Source: Akkermansia sp.
Lineage (GTDB): Bacteria > Verrucomicrobiota > Verrucomicrobiia > Verrucomicrobiales > Akkermansiaceae
DNA length: 64,000 nt
Assembly: GCA_017555205.1 (NCBI GenBank)
Contig: JAFZGW010000032.1
Location: forward strand, 1-64,000
Direction of reading: 5' to 3'
Shown here in pieces: positions 60,842-64,000 of this stretch. The position numbers and the translations under genes are program-made. Under the pieces are notes generated by a model, which was not told the origin of the DNA, did no database searches, and saw only the letters and a list, made by a program, of their open reading frames with translations. Positions within the stretch are counted from its first letter, which is position 1; every line of letters starts with the position of its first letter.

Positions 60842-61102
60842 ATGTCGCCTCGAAATAAGGAAAAAGCATTGACCTTTGAGCAGTCTATGGCTCGGCTTGA
60901 AGAAATTGCTACCCGGCTCGATAATCCCGAAACCGGTTTGGAGGAGACGATTGCTCTGGTTGAGGAAGGTCGCCGACTTGTAGCTGCCAGCAGAGCATTA
61001 CTCGAGCAGGCTGAATTGCGTATCAATAAACTAGACGTAGCTGCACCCACTGCGGTTGCTGCTACGCCGAACAATGCCGACAATGGATTTACCCTCATTT
61101 AA
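60842..61102 (+). CDS. xseB: Exodeoxyribonuclease VII small subunit
   Basis: An 86-residue helical protein: LTFEQSMARLEEIATRLDNP and GLEETIALVEEGRRLV are diagnostic of XseB. The small subunit works with XseA to degrade single-stranded DNA. Its 3' end overlaps the start of dxs by about 20 bp, a common arrangement (xseB followed by isoprenoid genes) in bacteria. Confidence 0.92.
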   Translation: MSPRNKEKALTFEQSMARLEEIATRLDNPETGLEETIALVEEGRRLVAASRALLEQAELRINKLDVAAPTAVAATPNNADNGFTLI

Positions 61103-62972
61103 TCTGCCACCGCTTTTGGCCGGTATTCAGTCACCGGATGATGTTAAGGCACTGAGCCCGGAACAGCTGCCGGAGCTTGCCGCCGAAATCCGCAGTTTGC
61201 TGGTGCGCACACTGGCTACTACCGGTGGGCACTTGGCGCCGAATTTGGGGGTGGTTGAGCTCTCAATTGCGCTGCATCGCGTATTTAATACACCGGTAGA
61301 TAAGATTCTCTTTGATGTATCTCACCAGTGCTATGTGCACAAACTGTTGACGGGGCGTGCTTCTCGTCTGCATTCTATTCGCCAGTTTGAGGGAATATCC
61401 GGTTTTTGTAAGCGCAGCGAGTCGGAGCATGACGCCTTTGGCGCCGGCCATGCGGGTACGGCTCTGTCGGCCGGTGTGGGTATAGCCGCCGCTCGTGACC
61501 TTGCCGGCGATTCCTACAATGTTATTTCAATAGTGGGTGATGGAGCATTCACCTGCGGTACCACGCTGGAAGGCCTTAACAGCATATCTACCAATACCAA
61601 AAAATTCATACTCATCCTCAACGATAATGAGTGGAGTATTGATAAGAATGTAGGGGCTCTCTCCCGTTATTTTTCTTCTCTGCAAGAGACCGACACCTAT
61701 ACTTGGATACGGGATTATGCAAAGAAGTTCATCGAGAAATTGGCGGGGAAGGAGATGCGAGACCAAGCCTCCAAACTCATAACCGCAGCCCGAGGGTTAA
61801 TATCGCCGTTGAGCTTCTTCCAACAATTGGGACTTACCTATTATGGACCGATAGATGGGCATGATATAGGTCGCTTGGAACGTGTGTTGCGCTTGGCCTC
61901 CAGACGAGATGAACACGTTATTCTGCACATCATTACCCAGAAAGGGCGAGGGTATGAACCGGCTGCTTCCAATCCTACAAAGTTTCATGGCGTGGGGCAG
62001 TACGATGTCAACAACGGGAGTACGCCCAGAGCCGCGGCCATTACCTATTCGGAGGCGTTCGGACAGTGCCTGACCAAACTGGCAGAGAAGGATTCCCGCA
62101 TAGTTGCTATCACTGCTGCTATGCCGAGCGGTACCAAGCTGGATATATTCCGCGCGCAGTACCCCAATCGTTTTTACGATGTTGGTATTGCTGAGGAGCA
62201 TGCCGCCATTTTTGCCTGTGGGCAAGCTACGCAAGGCTTCAAACCCTATGTGGCAATTTATTCCACGTTCATGCAGCGCTGTGTAGATATGATTCAGCAT
62301 GATGCTGCATTGCAGAACCTCCCGGTGCGTTTCTGCATGGATCGTGCCGGTTTGTCGCCGGATGATGGCCCCACACACCATGGTTTGTTTGATATCAGTA
62401 TGCTGCGTTGCATACCCAATCTGATTATGATGCAGCCGAAAGACGAAGCTGAGCTTTGCCACATGCTGGCGACCATGCAGCAGATTGAGGATTGCCCCAG
62501 TGCTATCCGTTACCCACGCGGTGCCGCAGAAGGAGTTCCCATGCCGGAGCAGCCCACGCCTTTGCCCATTGGCAAGGCCGAGGTGATAGCCGAGCAGGGT
62601 AGTGTGGCCCTGATAGCCCTTGGTAATATGAACAACATGGCTGAGCAGGTACGCAGCCGGCTGGCAGAGCAGGGAATTGACTGCGCGTTGATTAATGCCC
62701 GTTTCATCAAACCGCTCGATTCCGAATGTATCTTGCGCTTTGCAGAGCAGTGCAAGCTTATCGTTACTTTTGAGGACCATACAATAACCGGTGGTTTCGG
62801 CAGTGCTGTACAGGAATTGCTTAGCGATGCCTGTTCCACTACACCCGTGCTTAGAATTGGTTGGGGGGATGTATTCGTAGAGCATGGAAGCCTCGGGCAG
62901 CTCCGCGCCAAGCATGGCCTTACTCCGTCTTCTATTATTGAGAAAATAAAGCTTCGTTTACAAAAATTATGA
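61083..62972 (+). CDS. dxs: 1-deoxy-D-xylulose-5-phosphate synthase
   Basis: A 629-residue thiamine-diphosphate enzyme that makes DXP from pyruvate and glyceraldehyde 3-phosphate, the first step of the MEP isoprenoid pathway. Motifs: DVSHQCYVHKLLTGR, FGAGHAGTALSAGVG, the cofactor motif GDGAFTCGTTLEGLN...LNDNEWSI and a C-terminal transketolase half (FYDVGIAEEHAAIFA; DRAGLSPDDGPTHHG). Start candidates are ATG 61083, 61074 and 61056, all overlapping xseB. It overlaps the next gene by 4 bp. Confidence 0.95.
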   Translation: MDLPSFNLPPLLAGIQSPDDVKALSPEQLPELAAEIRSLLVRTLATTGGHLAPNLGVVELSIALHRVFNTPVDKILFDVSHQCYVHKLLTGRASRLHSIRQFEGISGFCKRSESEHDAFGAGHAGTALSAGVGIAAARDLAGDSYNVISIVGDGAFTCGTTLEGLNSISTNTKKFILILNDNEWSIDKNVGALSRYFSSLQETDTYTWIRDYAKKFIEKLAGKEMRDQASKLITAARGLISPLSFFQQLGLTYYGPIDGHDIGRLERVLRLASRRDEHVILHIITQKGRGYEPAASNPTKFHGVGQYDVNNGSTPRAAAITYSEAFGQCLTKLAEKDSRIVAITAAMPSGTKLDIFRAQYPNRFYDVGIAEEHAAIFACGQATQGFKPYVAIYSTFMQRCVDMIQHDAALQNLPVRFCMDRAGLSPDDGPTHHGLFDISMLRCIPNLIMMQPKDEAELCHMLATMQQIEDCPSAIRYPRGAAEGVPMPEQPTPLPIGKAEVIAEQGSVALIALGNMNNMAEQVRSRLAEQGIDCALINARFIKPLDSECILRFAEQCKLIVTFEDHTITGGFGSAVQELLSDACSTTPVLRIGWGDVFVEHGSLGQLRAKHGLTPSSIIEKIKLRLQKL

Positions 62973-63772
62973 AAAATCGCAAATGCGTATATGGTTGGTT
63001 TGCCGCTTTGTTCATGTGTGTGGGTTCCGCATGGGCTAATTTGCCGACAGGTATTTCCACCGATGGAAACGGTGCGGAAAATCAGGGTGAATCCGGCGGT
63101 ATTCAAGAAGTGGCGGATTGGGTAAAAGAGTTATCTAACCTTTCCCCTGAGAATCGCAAAATTTATGCGGAGGCATTCCGCATGGCTAAGGTATGTTATG
63201 CGCAGGGGCGCATGGTTGAGTGCGAAAGTCACCTCAATACCTGCGAACTCTACAATCGCTCGAATCCCAATGTGTGGAACTTGCGAGCCAGCGCTTTGAT
63301 TTCTCAAAAGCAGTTTGAACAAGCTGAGCCTTTGCTCGTGTCGGTTCGTCGCCTTAATCCGCAGGATTCCGTGGCAAGGCTTTCGCTTTCGCTGCTCTAC
63401 CTTGGCACACAGCGCTACGAGAAATGTTTGGAGGAGACCGAGCTGCTGATTGACGATATCATGTACAAGGATATGATGCAGCTGACCCACAGCCTGATGT
63501 TCCGCAAGCTTGTGTGTTTGGTGATGCTGGGCCGAGTTGATGAGGCTCGCGACGTGGTTGCCGACATTTCAGCCATTGATGATTCTCCGCTTTATTATTA
63601 CAGCCAGGCAGTTTTTGCTTTGATTGAGGGAAATCGCAAGCAAGCTATGAGCGATATGAACGTAGCCGACAATATCTACAAAACTATCGGCTACCTGAGC
63701 GGGTATAAGCAGACCTTCACATTCTCCGGATTGGTGGAAAAATACTCCATCGATAATTCGATTATTAAATGA
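62969..63772 (+). CDS. Secreted TPR-type protein
   Basis: A 267-residue exported protein with signal peptide YGWFAALFMCVGSAWA. Residues about 50-190 form tetratricopeptide-like helix pairs (AEAFRMAKVCYAQGRMVECE; NLRASALISQKQFEQAEPLL; SLSLLYLGTQRYEKCLEETE). TPR proteins serve as periplasmic scaffolds; no partner is indicated. Its ATG overlaps the dxs stop by 4 bp and its stop overlaps the recO start by 4 bp, so dxs, this gene and recO are translationally coupled. Confidence 0.8.
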   Translation: MKNRKCVYGWFAALFMCVGSAWANLPTGISTDGNGAENQGESGGIQEVADWVKELSNLSPENRKIYAEAFRMAKVCYAQGRMVECESHLNTCELYNRSNPNVWNLRASALISQKQFEQAEPLLVSVRRLNPQDSVARLSLSLLYLGTQRYEKCLEETELLIDDIMYKDMMQLTHSLMFRKLVCLVMLGRVDEARDVVADISAIDDSPLYYYSQAVFALIEGNRKQAMSDMNVADNIYKTIGYLSGYKQTFTFSGLVEKYSIDNSIIK

Positions 63773-64000
63773 AATTGCACGATGAGGGCTGTATATTGCG
63801 CCTCAGTCCGCTGGGGGATTACAGCCTGATAGTGACTTGGTGTACCAGGGAGCGAGGTATTGTGCGCACAGCTGCGCGCAATGCCCGCAAACCCGGTAGC
63901 GACTATACGGGGCGGCTCGATCTCTTTCATGAGTGCGAGCTGCTTTTTAGTGAACCTGCTCGTGGGGATTTGTTTGCATTGCACAGTGCGGAGTTGATTT
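63769..64000 (+). CDS. recO: DNA repair protein RecO (5' part only)
   Basis: The first 77 codons run off the right edge: KLHDEGCILRLSPLGDYSLI, then VTWCTRERGIVRTAARNARK and GRLDLFHECELLF. This matches the RecO N-terminal OB fold (bulky-residue Leu-Arg start, T-x-E-x-G, and the later L-x-x-F-x-x-x-x-L block). RecO helps load RecA on single-stranded DNA in the RecFOR pathway. The identity is likely but rests on the N-terminal domain only. Confidence 0.72.
   Translation, partial: MKLHDEGCILRLSPLGDYSLIVTWCTRERGIVRTAARNARKPGSDYTGRLDLFHECELLFSEPARGDLFALHSAELI

Noticed and set aside
61797-62915. A 372-codon minus-strand frame opposite dxs
   Set aside because: Lies wholly inside dxs, which has complete thiamine-enzyme motifs.

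Overview
The window looks like a chromosome segment of a gut-type Verrucomicrobiota bacterium, most likely in or near the Akkermansiaceae. The main evidence is the C-terminal sorting signal of its secreted proteins (PEP-TTATLSLLALAGL followed by an Arg cluster), together with secreted host-glycan enzymes (an M60 mucinase-like peptidase and a sulfatase) and a full set of ordinary bacterial housekeeping genes. Many promoters match TTGACA-N16/17-TATAAT. In several cases the predicted transcription start lies within about 15 nt of the start codon, so leaderless or nearly leaderless mRNAs appear common.

Layout. 1-3.0 kb: a secreted ankyrin-repeat protein and an M60-family metallopeptidase. 3.0-9.1 kb (minus strand): a compact phosphonate cluster made of a cytidylyltransferase-PEP mutase fusion, a phosphonopyruvate decarboxylase-iron alcohol dehydrogenase fusion, ribulose-phosphate epimerase, a membrane protein and a LicD-type transferase. 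Together these could make 2-hydroxyethylphosphonate, activate it as a CMP ester and attach it to a glycan. 9.3-15.6 kb: glycyl-tRNA synthetase, two membrane proteins, an MntP-like pump, galE, transaldolase and ribosomal protein L31. 15.8-20.8 kb: an MFS-acyltransferase fusion, then a minus-strand nuoB-nuoC-lipoprotein-mini-RNase III group. 21-29.7 kb: BamA, a sulfatase, two tandem Na+-coupled NSS transporters with a 35-residue MetS-like subunit, and a Nudix protein. 29.7-37.9 kb: a purC-purS-purL-purQ cluster and pheS-pheT. 38-41.8 kb: a candidate small-RNA locus, rtcB, a frameshifted PEP-CTERM gene, L27/L21 and tsaE.

42-56.3 kb is the accessory and surface region. It holds a 3,071-residue protein with an IgA-protease-like S6 peptidase head and a PEP-CTERM tail, with a second in-frame PEP-CTERM relic just past its stop codon. 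Next come a convergent PEP-CTERM protein with chlamydial Pmp-like GGAI/FxxN repeats, an ORF-less group II intron, and two ~205-bp repeat units built from the 3' end of the adjacent tRNA-Pro. 56.3-64 kb returns to housekeeping: argC, an NtrC-type regulator, a polytopic membrane protein, xseB, dxs, a TPR protein and the start of recO.

The most exciting candidate system is the hydroxyethylphosphonate-glycan cluster at 3.0-9.1 kb: four enzymatic steps on two fused polypeptides plus a candidate transferase. Next are the S6 peptidase that has swapped its autotransporter barrel for a PEP-CTERM anchor, and the structured RNA locus upstream of rtcB.
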